A stretch of DNA of 64,000 nucleotides from Burkholderia cepacia ATCC 25416 (GTDB taxonomy: Bacteria > Pseudomonadota > Gammaproteobacteria > Burkholderiales > Burkholderiaceae). The stretch lies in NCBI RefSeq assembly GCF_001411495.1, contig NZ_CP012982.1, positions 1,116,001 through 1,180,000 of the forward strand, in the 5' to 3' direction. Positions within the stretch are counted from its first letter, which is position 1. Each line of letters begins with the position of its first letter. Below the pieces are notes generated by a model that saw only the letters and a program-made list of their open reading frames with translations, was not told where the DNA came from and ran no database searches. A program made the translations under genes and the position numbers. Positions 48,001 to 55,305 of the stretch are shown here, piece by piece.

Positions 48001-50114
48001 TGTCGTCCGCGACTAGCTCGATCGATTCGCTGTCGACTTCGACCTCGACGGGCCTGTCCTCGGCGAACAGCTCGATCGATTCGCTGTCGACCTCGACCTC
48101 GACCGGCCTGTCCTCGGCCAACAGCTCGATCACCTCGCTGTCGACTTCCACGTCGACGGGCCTCTCGTCGGCCAACAGCTCGATCACCTCGCTGTCCACG
48201 TCGACCTCGACCGGCATCACCTCGTTGTCCACCGGCCTGAGCAGCACGAACAGCTCGGTGTCGTCGCTGTCGACCTCGACCTCGACGGGCCTGTCCTCGG
48301 CGAACAGCTCGATCACCTCCCTGTCCACGTCGACCTCGACCGGCATCAGTTCGCTGTCCACTGGCCTGAGCAGCACGAACAGCTCGGTGTCGTCGCTGTC
48401 GACCTCGACTTCGACGGGCCTGTCCTCGGCGAACAGCTCGATCAGCTCGCTGTCGACTTCGACCTCGACCGCGATCAACGCCGCGAAGACGCACTACTAC
48501 AGCGTCAACGACAACGGCACGCAGCAGGCCAACTATGACAACACGGGCGCCACCGGCACCAACGCACTCGCCGCCGGCGTGAACGCCAGCGCGGCAGGCG
48601 CGAGCAGCGTGGCAGTCGGCGACGGTTCGAACGCGCAGTCGGCGGGCGCGGTCGCGATCGGCCAGAACGCATCGGCCACGGGCGGCAAGGCCGTGTCGAT
48701 CGGCTCCGGCAACACGGCAACCGGCGACGGCGCAGTCGCGATCGGCGACCCGAGCATCGCGACGGGCACCGGCGCGGTCGCACTGGGCGCGAACGACACG
48801 GCGACCGGCAACGGCGCAGTGGCGCTCGGCAACGCGAACACCGCAACCGGTGCCAGCGCACTCGCCCTCGGCAGCTCGAACCAGGCCACCGCGGACAACA
48901 CGATCGCGCTGGGCAACCAGTCCACGGCCAGCGCCGTCGGTGCGCAGGCCTACGGCTCGAGCGCCACGGCCAGCGCCGCCAACGCGCTCGCCCTGGGTTC
49001 GAACGCCACCGCGAACGTCGCAAACTCGATCGCACTCGGCGCGAACTCGGTCACGGGTGCCGCAGTCGGCACGTCGAGCGCCACGATCGGCGGCGTCACG
49101 TACTTCTTCGCGGGCAGCTCGCCGGTCGGCGTGGTGAGCGTCGGCGCACCGGGCCAGGAACGCCAGATCACGAACGTCGCCGCCGGCCGGATCTCGGCCA
49201 GCAGCACGGACGCGATCAACGGCAGCCAGCTCAACGCGACGAACAACGCGGTCAACGCGCTGTCGACGTCCACCGCATCGAACGTCGCATCGCTGTCGAC
49301 CGGCATCAACTCGCTGTCGACGGGCCTGAGCACGACGAACAGCAACGTGGCCTCGCTGTCCACGTCGACCTCGACCGCGATCAACTCGCTGTCGACCGGC
49401 CTGAGCACGACGAACAGCAACGTCAACTCGCTGTCGACGTCGACCTCGACGGGCATCGGTTCGCTGTCCACCGGCCTGAGCACGACGAACAGCAACGTGG
49501 CCTCGCTGTCGACCGGCGTGACCAACATCAACAATCAGTTGAACCAGCTGTCGACGTCGATCAACAACAACACGACGCGCGCCGCCAACAACAACGGCAT
49601 CGCGGCCGACATGAACGGCAAGGGCACCGACGTCCCGACCGTCACCGCGGGTTCGAACTCGGTGGCGATCGGCGCGAATTCGAACGACGGCGGTCGCTCG
49701 AACGTGGTGTCGGTCGGCAACGACCAGCAGCAGCGCCAGATCACGAACGTCGCGCCGGGTACGCAAGGCACCGACGCGGTGAACGTGAACCAGTTGACGC
49801 AGGTGCAGACGACGCTGTCGACGGCACTGTCGGGCCAGCAGGCGCAGATCAACTCGCTGGGTTCGCAACTGCAGCAGACCGACCAGATGGCGAAGCAGGG
49901 TATCGCGGCCGTCGGCGCGATGGCGTCGATCCCGCAGCTCGATCGCGACGCCAACTTCGGGATGGGTGTGGGCACGTCGACCTTCCTCGGCCAGAAGGCG
50001 ATGGCGGTCAACATGCAGGCGCGCATTACCGAGAACCTGAAGGCGTCGATCAACGGCGGTTTCAGCGGCGGTCAGAAGGTGATCGGCGCCGGCATGCTGT
50101 ACCAGTGGAAGTAA
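42018..50114 (+). CDS. giant trimeric autotransporter adhesin (YadA/BpaA-type, type Vc secretion)
   Basis: This 2698-residue surface adhesin has an ESPR-extended signal peptide (residues 1-53: NRTYRSIWNEALGAWVAASE, cleavage near LAEA). A YadA-like head with left-handed beta-roll repeats (for example GAVALGNGNSANGTGAVALG) reaches to about 500. Neck/HIM motifs of the DAINGSQL type occur near 520, 1070 and 2390. Stalk segment 1 spans about 538-914 and stalk segment 2 about 1090-2150, built of an 18-residue Ser/Thr repeat. A second head spans about 2155-2385. The membrane anchor is the last 75 residues (ANFGMGVGTSTFLGQKAMAV to GAGMLYQWK), ending in an aromatic/Lys as usual. The stalk is over 60% Ser/Thr, which suits O-glycosylation. 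Confidence 0.96.
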   Translation: MNRTYRSIWNEALGAWVAASEHDSARGKPNKSAVMVAAVAALVISLPGLAEANTINTQQTCLTGSNGAVGRVNPGGTQNQAGDGSGTYSVVAGCNSNGNGFTGVTVYGAFAQANGNGAVAMGIQSSAALWGVATGLETTASGIGATALGFGSTAAALNSVAIGGAGGNGTTPLSQANSTIASGAGSIAIGSNATKGAQSAASDSIAVGGQSSVASAATSGIALGRGATVNGAYGIAQGDGIVSGATGQNVAIGSSGTTANSGSANGGAVAIGRAQTASGDGAVALGTSNSANGTGAVALGNGNSANGTGAVALGSGNSVTGTGSVGIGSGAKATYAGSSAIGASSYAGGTSAPASAFGNGSSATANYATAIGVNASAAGGGSVALGVATASALQSVAIGQQSNASQAGNISIGSFATASGNGNAVAMGYQSTASAGNAMALGYLSTANVANSVALGNNSATIGAADTATGGTGSVNSATIGGQTFGNFAGASAANGVVSVGTAGNERRIQNVAAGLVTSTSTDAINGSQLYSVASTTTSSITSLSTSASTGLSSANSSITSLSTSTSTGLSSANSSIGSLSTGLSSTNSSVTSLSSSTSTGLSSANSSIGSLSTGLSSTKSSVTSLSSSTSTGLSSANSSIGSLSTGLSSTNSSVTSLSSSTSTGLSSANSSIGSLSTGLSSTNSSVTSLSSSTSTGLSSANSSITSLSTSTSTGLSSATSSIGSLSTGLSSTNSSVTSLSSSTSTGLSSANSSITSLSTSTSTGLSSANSSIGSLSTGLSSTNSSVTSLSSSTSTGLSSANSSITSLSTSTSTGLSSATSSIGSLSTGLSSTNSSVTSLSSSTSTGLSSANSSITSLSTSTSTGLSSATSSIGSLSTGLSSTNSSITSLSTSTSTGLSSANSSIGSLSTGLSTVSTKTDNLGSSTASALGGGSTYDPTTGKVSAPSYTTYNANGTTSTANSVGSAIDSINSQGIKYFHANSTGADSTATGTDAVAIGSGAIASTNNSVALGAGSKADTAPVDTSSATVGGVTFGGFAGTKPVGTVSVGSANNERQITNVAAGQVTSTSTDAINGSQLYSVAQQVGTATSAISSLSTSTSTGLSSANSSITSLSTSTSTGLSSANSSITSLSTSTSTGLSSANSSITSLSTSTSTGLSSANSSITSLSTSTSTGLSSANSSITSLSTSTSTGLSSANSSITSLSTSTSTGLSSANSSITSLSTSTSTGLSSANSSITSLSTSTSTGLSSANSSITSLSTSTSTGLSSANSSITSLSTSTSTGLSSANSSITSLSTSTSTGLSSANSSITSLSTSTSTGLSSANSSITSLSTSTSTGLSSANSSITSLSTSTSTGLSSANSSITSLSTSTSTGLSSANSSITSLSTSTSTGLSSANSSITSLSTSTSTGLSSANSSITSLSTSTSTGLSSANSSIDSLSTSTSTGLSSANSSITSLSTSTSTGLSSANSSITSLSTSTSTGLSSANSSITSLSTSTSTGLSSANSSITSLSTSTSTGLSSANSSITSLSTSTSTGLSSANSSITSLSTSTSTGLSSANSSITSLSTSTSTGLSSANSSITSLSTSTSTGLSSANSSITSLSTSTSTGLSSANSSIDSLSTSTSTGLSSANSSITSLSTSTSTGLSSANSSITSLSTSTSTGLSSANSSITSLSTSTSTGLSSANSSITSLSTSTSTGLSSANSSITSLSTSTSTGLSSANSSIDSLSTSTSTGLSSANSSITSLSTSTSTGLSSANSSITSLSTSTSTGLSSANSSITSLSTSTSTGLSSANSSITSLSTSTSTGLSSANSSITSLSTSTSTGLSSANSSITSLSTSTSTGLSSANSSITSLSTSTSTGLSSATSSIGSLSTGLSSTNSSVTSLSSSTSTGLSSANSSITSLSTSTSTGLSSATSSIGSLSTGLSSTNSSVTSLSTSTSTGLSSANSSITSLSTSTSTGLSSANSSITSLSTSTSTGLSSANSSITSLSTSTSTGLSSATSSIDSLSTSTSTGLSSANSSIDSLSTSTSTGLSSANSSITSLSTSTSTGLSSANSSITSLSTSTSTGITSLSTGLSSTNSSVSSLSTSTSTGLSSANSSITSLSTSTSTGISSLSTGLSSTNSSVSSLSTSTSTGLSSANSSISSLSTSTSTAINAAKTHYYSVNDNGTQQANYDNTGATGTNALAAGVNASAAGASSVAVGDGSNAQSAGAVAIGQNASATGGKAVSIGSGNTATGDGAVAIGDPSIATGTGAVALGANDTATGNGAVALGNANTATGASALALGSSNQATADNTIALGNQSTASAVGAQAYGSSATASAANALALGSNATANVANSIALGANSVTGAAVGTSSATIGGVTYFFAGSSPVGVVSVGAPGQERQITNVAAGRISASSTDAINGSQLNATNNAVNALSTSTASNVASLSTGINSLSTGLSTTNSNVASLSTSTSTAINSLSTGLSTTNSNVNSLSTSTSTGIGSLSTGLSTTNSNVASLSTGVTNINNQLNQLSTSINNNTTRAANNNGIAADMNGKGTDVPTVTAGSNSVAIGANSNDGGRSNVVSVGNDQQQRQITNVAPGTQGTDAVNVNQLTQVQTTLSTALSGQQAQINSLGSQLQQTDQMAKQGIAAVGAMASIPQLDRDANFGMGVGTSTFLGQKAMAVNMQARITENLKASINGGFSGGQKVIGAGMLYQWK
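43630..44757 (+). repeat. first adhesin repeat block (mixed 54-bp and 96-bp units)
   Basis: This block encodes alternating GLSSANSSITSLSTSTST (18-residue) and GLSSANSSIGSLSTGL plus SSTNSSVTSLSSSTST (32-residue) units. Copies differ mainly at third codon positions. Confidence 0.9.
45286..48475 (+). repeat. second adhesin repeat block, roughly 58 copies of a 54-bp unit
   Basis: The unit encodes SSITSLSTSTSTGLSSAN with rare Ile-Thr to Ile-Asp or Ile-Gly changes. Higher-order copies exist: 45918-46441 is identical base for base to 46458-46981, a 540-bp (ten-unit) duplication. Such length and identity predict strain-to-strain length change and assembly error. Confidence 0.95.
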
Positions 50115-50238
50115 CGCGTCGCGCCGCCAGGCCGCCCGGCTCGCCAGCCGGACGGCTTGCGGCGGCCCCGACGGCCGGACGAGCCCGCCGCGCAACCCGT
50201 GGCGGGCTTCAGTCAACCCAAGTTTTGAGGATGTAACC

Positions 50239-50901
50239 GTGAACAAACTCGCTCTTGCGCTCGCACTTTCTGCTACGGCCCTCGCCGCGTGCTCGACCGC
50301 ATCCGGCCCGACCTTCAGCGCCTCCGAACTGCAGCCGCGCGACGGCGTGCGCACCTTCCAGGTGGACTGCCACGGCCTGCTGTCGGGCCCGGAGACCTGC
50401 ATGAAGGCCGCCCGCAAGATCTGCGGCGAAGAGCCCGTGCGCGCCGTCGATTCGGCCCGCGCGCTGCGCGACAAGTCCGATCCCGCAACGCTCGTGTTCC
50501 AGTGCGGCGCGGCGCCGGCCCAAGCGGCGCAGGCCGCCGCGCCGGCGACAGCCGTCGTCGAACAGGTCAACCTGTCGGGCGACGCGCTGTTCGCCACCGA
50601 CCACGCGACGCTCGCCCCGACCGCGCGCGAATCGCTCGACCGGTTGCTGAGCGAGCGCGCCGACCACACGTACTCGCAGGTGAGCGTCACCGGCTTTACG
50701 GATTCGGTGGGCAGCGACGACTACAATCTCGCGCTGTCGAAGCGCCGCGCCGAATCCGTCGCGGCCTATCTGAAGGCACACGGCGTGAAGACCGATTCGC
50801 TGACGGTCTCGGGTCGCGGCAAGGCCGACCCGGTCGCGTCGAACGCGACGCCCGAAGGCCGCGCCAGCAACCGCCGCGTCGAAATCCGCCTGCAGCACTG
50901 A
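50239..50901 (+). CDS. OmpA-family outer-membrane lipoprotein
   Basis: This 220-residue protein has a lipoprotein signal peptide with lipobox LAAC (lipid Cys18: ALSATALAACSTASGP) and a Cys-containing linker. The C-terminal OmpA/MotB peptidoglycan-binding domain carries SVTGFTDSVGSDDYNLALSK, then RRAESVAAYLKAHGV, with the diaminopimelate-binding Asp and Arg positions. It tethers the outer membrane to the wall. It starts 124 bp after the adhesin stop on the same strand. Small OmpA-type lipoproteins next to trimeric autotransporters (SadB-like) can help their assembly, which is plausible here. Confidence 0.92.
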   Translation: MNKLALALALSATALAACSTASGPTFSASELQPRDGVRTFQVDCHGLLSGPETCMKAARKICGEEPVRAVDSARALRDKSDPATLVFQCGAAPAQAAQAAAPATAVVEQVNLSGDALFATDHATLAPTARESLDRLLSERADHTYSQVSVTGFTDSVGSDDYNLALSKRRAESVAAYLKAHGVKTDSLTVSGRGKADPVASNATPEGRASNRRVEIRLQH

Positions 50902-51305
50902 GCGGGCCGCCGCCGCGCGCGGCGCCCCGATCCGGCCGGCCGTCAGCGCCGCGCCGGACCCGCACCCGCCCCCCGCCGGACGCCCCCGGGCGCCGCTTCG
51001 CCGGCGCCCTGCTCGCATTGACCGGCGGCTATGTCAAAGTTCGTCACGTCCCGCCAAAACCGGCGGTTTCCGTGCCACAATCGCCGCAGACAGTCGCCGG
51101 GGCAACCTGTCCGAATCACGCGCCGTGCCAGGCGTGCCCGATGACACGCCGGAAACCGGCTGCCGCCCTCGCGAACCAGGTCGCCCGATTCGCCCGCCGC
51201 GGCGCACCGGCGCAAATGCAACCATGACAATCCACGGCGCGCCGCTTCCGGGCCAGACGCTCGACGCGATGCCCGGACGCACGACGCCGCAGAGGAAACC
51301 AACCG
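50902..51305. other. intergenic region between the OmpA-like gene and the DUF2827 cluster
   Basis: About 400 bp without a convincing gene. A small CCGCC/GGCGG hairpin followed by TTT lies near 51047-51068 and may weakly terminate the upstream unit. Presumably it contains the promoter of the DUF2827 cluster. Confidence 0.5.
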
Positions 51306-52451
51306 GTGACGGACATCAATGAAGCCGCCTCGGGCGGCACCCGCAAGCAACGGCCGGCGGTCGGCATCTCGCTGTTTGCGCGCGACGGCCAGGCGATCTG
51401 GGAAAACGGCATCCACCAGAACATCGCGTTCCTCGCGATGATGCTCAAGCGCTCGGATCGCGTCGGCCCGGTCTACTTCCTGAACGGCGGCGACGCCAAC
51501 GCGCTGCCGGCCGGCCTCGAACTCGACGGCCTCGACATCCCGCTCGTGAAACCCTCCGACGTCACGCACGAACTCGACGTCGTGATCGAAATGGGCGCGC
51601 AGCTGCCGGTGGAGTGGCTCCGACACATGAAGGCGCTCGGCAAGAAAATCGCCGCGTTCTTCTGCGGGCACGTGTACGCCGGCCTGTGCGAAACCCCGAT
51701 CTTCGGGAAACCGTCGGGACACGTCTTCAACAGCGCGCCGTTCGACGAAGTCTGGCTGCTGCCGCAATACGACAAGACCGCGGCGCCTATGCTGCGGACC
51801 ATCCTGCGCGCGCCCGTCCATCTGATGCCGCACATCTGGTCGCCGTACTTCCTCGATCGGCGCATCGCCGCGCTCGCCGCGGAAGGCGCGACGTTCGGCT
51901 ATCGGCCCGGCCGCCGCCCGTGGTACCTCGCGATGCTCGAGCCGAACATCTCGGTCGCCAAGTCCTGCCACTATCCGATGCTCGCGTGCGACGCGTTCTA
52001 CCGTGCGCGTCCGGACGCGGTTCAGCACATGTTCGTCGTGAACTCGTTGCACATGAAGGAGCATCCGACCTTCGTGCACTTCGCGAACAGCCTCGATCTC
52101 GTGCGCCAGCACAAGGCGACCTTCGAGCCGCGCCTCGACCTGCCGGGCTTCATGGCGCGCCACGCGGATGCGGTCGTGTCGCACCACTGGGAAAACGGGC
52201 AGAACTATCTGTATTACGACGTGCTGTACGGCGGTTATCCGCTGATCCATAACTCGACGCTGATCGGCGACGCCGGTTATTACTACCCGGACTTCGATTC
52301 CGCCGCGGGCGGCCGTGCGCTGCTCGACGCGTGGCTGCATCACGACGAACGCCTCGACGACTACCGCGCGAAGGCCGGCCGGCTGCTACAGTCGGTCTCG
52401 ATCGACAACCCCGCGAACCTCGACGCGTTCGTCTCGCGTCTGGTCGCCTGA
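51306..52451 (+). CDS. DUF2827 protein 1, putative GT-B glycosyltransferase-like
   Basis: The 381-residue cytoplasmic protein begins with a GTG start (no in-frame ATG nearby; AGAGGAAA about 10 bases before). Family motifs shared by the four copies in this window are WENGIHQNIAFLAMMLKRS, the central MPHIWSPYFLDR, ISVAKSCHYPMLACDAFY and VVSHHWENGQNYLYYDVLYG, then the C-terminal GYPLIHN and YYYPDFD. The last two resemble the nucleotide-sugar-binding half of GT-B glycosyltransferases. DUF2827 has no assigned function that I know of. It is the first of a co-directional series following the Ser/Thr-rich adhesin. Confidence 0.85.
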   Translation: MTDINEAASGGTRKQRPAVGISLFARDGQAIWENGIHQNIAFLAMMLKRSDRVGPVYFLNGGDANALPAGLELDGLDIPLVKPSDVTHELDVVIEMGAQLPVEWLRHMKALGKKIAAFFCGHVYAGLCETPIFGKPSGHVFNSAPFDEVWLLPQYDKTAAPMLRTILRAPVHLMPHIWSPYFLDRRIAALAAEGATFGYRPGRRPWYLAMLEPNISVAKSCHYPMLACDAFYRARPDAVQHMFVVNSLHMKEHPTFVHFANSLDLVRQHKATFEPRLDLPGFMARHADAVVSHHWENGQNYLYYDVLYGGYPLIHNSTLIGDAGYYYPDFDSAAGGRALLDAWLHHDERLDDYRAKAGRLLQSVSIDNPANLDAFVSRLVA

Positions 52452-52465
52452 ACCGGAGAATACGC

Positions 52466-53620
52466 ATGTCGGACTCCAATGCCCGTCAAGCGCCCGGCGA
52501 GGGCAAGCGTCTCGTCGTCGGCGTGTCGCTGTTCGTGCGCGGCGCCGGCCAGTCGCTGTGGGAAAACGGCATTTTCCAGAACTGCCTGCTGCTGATCCTG
52601 CTGCTGCGCCAGTCGCCGCTCGTCGCGGAAGCCGTGATGGTGAACGGCGGCGAACAGGTCGCCGATCCGCAGATGATGCTCGGCGAATGGGACGTGCCGC
52701 TCCTGTCGATGGACGAAGCACTGCAGCGCTGCGACGTGCTGATCGAAATGAGCGCGCAGTTCGGCGCGGATTACCTGCGCGCGTTCCGCGAGCGCGGCGG
52801 CAAGGTCGTCACGATGCGGGTCGGCAACGACTACGTGATCGACATCGAGCGCGCGATGTTCAACAAGCCGTCGGGTTTCCTGTTCTCGGGCGCGCCGTAC
52901 GATGCCGTGTGGACGATTCCCGAATTCGAGCGCTCGTGCCTGCACTATTACCAGACGGGCCTGCGCGCGCCCGTCACGATCGTTCCGCACATCTGGCACC
53001 CGATGCTGTTCGACAAGGCGCGCGCGACGCTCGGTGCCGGGCTGTCGTTCGGCTATGAGCCCGGCAAGCCGCGCTGGCGCGTGACGATGTTCGAGCCGAA
53101 CATCTGCATGGTGAAGACGAGCGTCATCCCGATGCTGGTGACCGAGGAGGCGTATCGCGCGAAGCCCGATTTCCTCGAGTTCGTGCGCGTATGCAACACG
53201 CTGCACCTGAAGGAACATGCGACGTTCGTCCATTTCGCGAAGAGCCTCGACATCGTGAACCACGGAGTCACGACGTTCGAGAGCCGCTACGCGGTGTACG
53301 AGTTCATGGCCGCATTCGGCGACGCGGTGGTGTCGCACACGTGGGAAAACGCGCAGAACTACCTGTACTACGAGCTGCTGTACGGCGACTACCCGCTGAT
53401 CCACAACTCGCCGTTCCTCGGCAAGGCCGGGTATTTCTATCCGGACTTCGACTGCCAGGCCGGCGGCCGCGCGTTGCTGAAGGCGTTCGCCGAGCACGAC
53501 GCGAACCTGGAAGCGTACCGCGAGCAGTCGAAGCACGTGCTCAGCTCCGTGAGCATCTACAACCCCGAGAACGTCGCCGCCTATACGGACGCGATCGCCA
53601 CCCTCTATCGCGACGCGTGA
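52466..53620 (+). CDS. DUF2827 protein 2, putative GT-B glycosyltransferase-like
   Basis: This 384-residue paralogue lies 14 bp after copy 1, with GGAG before its ATG. Conserved blocks are LWENGIFQNCLLLILLLRQS, VPHIWHPMLFDK, VKTSVIPMLVTEEAY, VVSHTWENAQNYLYYELLYG and YPLIHNSPFLGKAGYFYPDF. It keeps the DUF2827 spacing throughout. The RVGNDYVIDIE segment is shared with copy 3 but differs from copy 1, so copies 2 and 3 are closer to each other. Function inferred from context only. Confidence 0.86.
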   Translation: MSDSNARQAPGEGKRLVVGVSLFVRGAGQSLWENGIFQNCLLLILLLRQSPLVAEAVMVNGGEQVADPQMMLGEWDVPLLSMDEALQRCDVLIEMSAQFGADYLRAFRERGGKVVTMRVGNDYVIDIERAMFNKPSGFLFSGAPYDAVWTIPEFERSCLHYYQTGLRAPVTIVPHIWHPMLFDKARATLGAGLSFGYEPGKPRWRVTMFEPNICMVKTSVIPMLVTEEAYRAKPDFLEFVRVCNTLHLKEHATFVHFAKSLDIVNHGVTTFESRYAVYEFMAAFGDAVVSHTWENAQNYLYYELLYGDYPLIHNSPFLGKAGYFYPDFDCQAGGRALLKAFAEHDANLEAYREQSKHVLSSVSIYNPENVAAYTDAIATLYRDA

Positions 53621-53646
53621 CGCACCGCCCTTTTCCTGACTCGGAC

Positions 53647-54114
53647 ATGACCGCACGCACGCCCCTCACCCGCGCCAAATGGCTGATCGGCTGCGCCGTC
53701 GCATCGATCGCGATCGGCGCGCATGCGCAAGCCGACGGCGAATCGGCCGACGCGCTGCTCCGCGACTCGGACGCCGTGTTCAAGCAGCTCGACGCCGGCC
53801 AGTACAACGCCGTGTGGACCGATGCCGCCGCGTTCGTGAAGGCGCGCATCAAGCAGGACCAGTTCGCGTCGGACATGCAGCGCGCGCGCCAGTCGGTCGG
53901 CGCGGTGCGTCATCGCGGCTGGGCGCAGATCACGCGCATCCGCTACACCAACGCGTCGACGACACCCGACGGGCTCTACGCGAACGTCGATTACGCGACG
54001 ACGCTGACGAGCGGCGCGACCATGTTCGAGAAGCTGAGCTTTCGCCGCGAGGATGACGGCCACTGGCGCCTGACCGGCTATGTGCCGCGCTCGTCGCAAA
54101 ACTACACGCCGTAA
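53647..54114 (+). CDS. DUF4019 secreted protein inside the DUF2827 cluster
   Basis: The protein has 155 residues: a signal peptide or N-terminal anchor (WLIGCAVASIAIGAHAQA), then a DUF4019 domain with VFKQLDAGQYNAVWTDAAAF and a final FRREDDGHWRLTGYVPRSS. The family is periplasmic and of unknown function. It sits between two DUF2827 genes, 26 and 30 bp from its neighbours, and is therefore probably co-transcribed. Confidence 0.85.
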   Translation: MTARTPLTRAKWLIGCAVASIAIGAHAQADGESADALLRDSDAVFKQLDAGQYNAVWTDAAAFVKARIKQDQFASDMQRARQSVGAVRHRGWAQITRIRYTNASTTPDGLYANVDYATTLTSGATMFEKLSFRREDDGHWRLTGYVPRSSQNYTP

Positions 54115-54144
54115 CCCGAGCAACGCCCGCACCACGGAGCCGTC

Positions 54145-55281
54145 ATGAAACTCAATGTCGCGATAACGATGAACGTGCAGCGCGACTCGACGCAGTCGAT
54201 CTGGTACAACGGCGCGAATCAGCACTGCGTGTACCTGTACATGCTGCTGAAGCAGTCGCCGCTGATCGGCGAGGTCTGGCTCGCGCACGACGAAGGCGTG
54301 ACCGAGTATCCGCAGGCGCTGATGATGGACGCGTTCGGCGACGCGCTGCGGCCGCTGTCCGCCGTCGTCCACCAGACCGACCTGCTGATCGAGATGAACG
54401 CGTTCGTCGACTCGACGCACACCGACGCCGTGCGCCGACGCGGCGGCAAGTGCGTGTCGTACCGCTTCGGCAACGACTACGTGATCGCCGTCGAGACGAT
54501 CAACTTCGAGAAGAACTCGTGGCGGCCGAACCCGCACCGCGTGCAGTTCGACGAGATCTGGACCAACCCGCAGCACATGCACACGTGCGCCGCGTATTTC
54601 CAGGCCGTGTACCGCGCGCCGGTGATCGAGCTGCCGCACATCTGGTCGCCGTATTTCATCGAGCGCAGCCTCGACGCCGATCCCGAACTGAAGGCGCGCT
54701 TCGGTTATCGAAACCACGGCCCCGCGAAACGCATCGCGTTCTTCGAGCCGAACCTGAACGTCGTGAAAAGCTCGATCGTGCCGATGCTCGCCGCCAACGC
54801 GTGCTACGTCGAGCATCCGGAACTCGTCGAGCACGTGTACATGACCAACACGTTCGACAAGAAGGAAAACGTCGCCTTCAAGCATCTCGCGCTCGGGCTC
54901 GAGATGGTGCGCGACGGCAAGGCGACCGCCGACGTGCGCGCGCCGTTCGTCGCGTGGGCCGCGCATCACACCGACATCGTCGTGTCCCACCACTGGGAAA
55001 ACGGCCTCAACTACCTGCTGTACGACGCGCTGTACGGCAACTACCCGCTCGTGCACAACTCGCCGTTCCTGCGCGACGTCGGCTATTACTATCCGGACTT
55101 CGAGATCTTCGACGCCGCGCGTGCGATCGCGACCGCCGCGCAGACGCACGACGCACGGCTCGACGAATACGCCGCCGCGGCACGCCGCTGCCTGCACCAG
55201 GTCGACACGCTCGCCGCGCACAACGTCCACGCGTATTCCGCGCAGATCCAGCACCTGTTCGCCGGCCGCGCACTCGGCTGA
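54145..55281 (+). CDS. DUF2827 protein 3, putative GT-B glycosyltransferase-like
   Basis: This 378-residue third copy has IWYNGANQHCVYLYMLLKQS, ELPHIWSPYFIERS, VVKSSIVPMLAANACYVEHP, VVSHHWENGLNYLLYDALYG and YPLVHNSPFLRDVGYYYPDF. CACGGAG precedes the ATG. It is 24 bp upstream of the FkbM fusion gene, so all five genes 51306-57276 look like one operon. Confidence 0.86.
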   Translation: MKLNVAITMNVQRDSTQSIWYNGANQHCVYLYMLLKQSPLIGEVWLAHDEGVTEYPQALMMDAFGDALRPLSAVVHQTDLLIEMNAFVDSTHTDAVRRRGGKCVSYRFGNDYVIAVETINFEKNSWRPNPHRVQFDEIWTNPQHMHTCAAYFQAVYRAPVIELPHIWSPYFIERSLDADPELKARFGYRNHGPAKRIAFFEPNLNVVKSSIVPMLAANACYVEHPELVEHVYMTNTFDKKENVAFKHLALGLEMVRDGKATADVRAPFVAWAAHHTDIVVSHHWENGLNYLLYDALYGNYPLVHNSPFLRDVGYYYPDFEIFDAARAIATAAQTHDARLDEYAAAARRCLHQVDTLAAHNVHAYSAQIQHLFAGRALG

Positions 55282-55305
55282 CCTCATTCGCCCCTGCTAC
55301 CGCCC

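Noticed and set aside
45286..48240. 984-codon Arg/Pro/Cys-rich plus-strand frame in the same array
   Set aside because: Frame-shifted reading of the same repeats; its composition is not that of a real protein.
43630..48475. CRISPR-like regular repeats
   Set aside because: Repeats are contiguous, in frame and coding, with no unique spacers and no cas genes.
45251..48478. Uninterrupted 1075-codon minus-strand frame through the adhesin repeats (acidic VEVEVDSEVIELLADDRPV-type repeat)
   Set aside because: It is the mirror image of the in-phase 54-bp repeat: one repeat without a stop in a given frame makes the whole array open. It has no start signal, and the plus-strand frame has ESPR, head and anchor domains.
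51306..55281. Assigning DUF2827 proteins as proven glycosyltransferases
   Set aside because: The GT-B likeness rests on a short C-terminal pattern read by eye. It is kept as a hypothesis and not used as the gene name.
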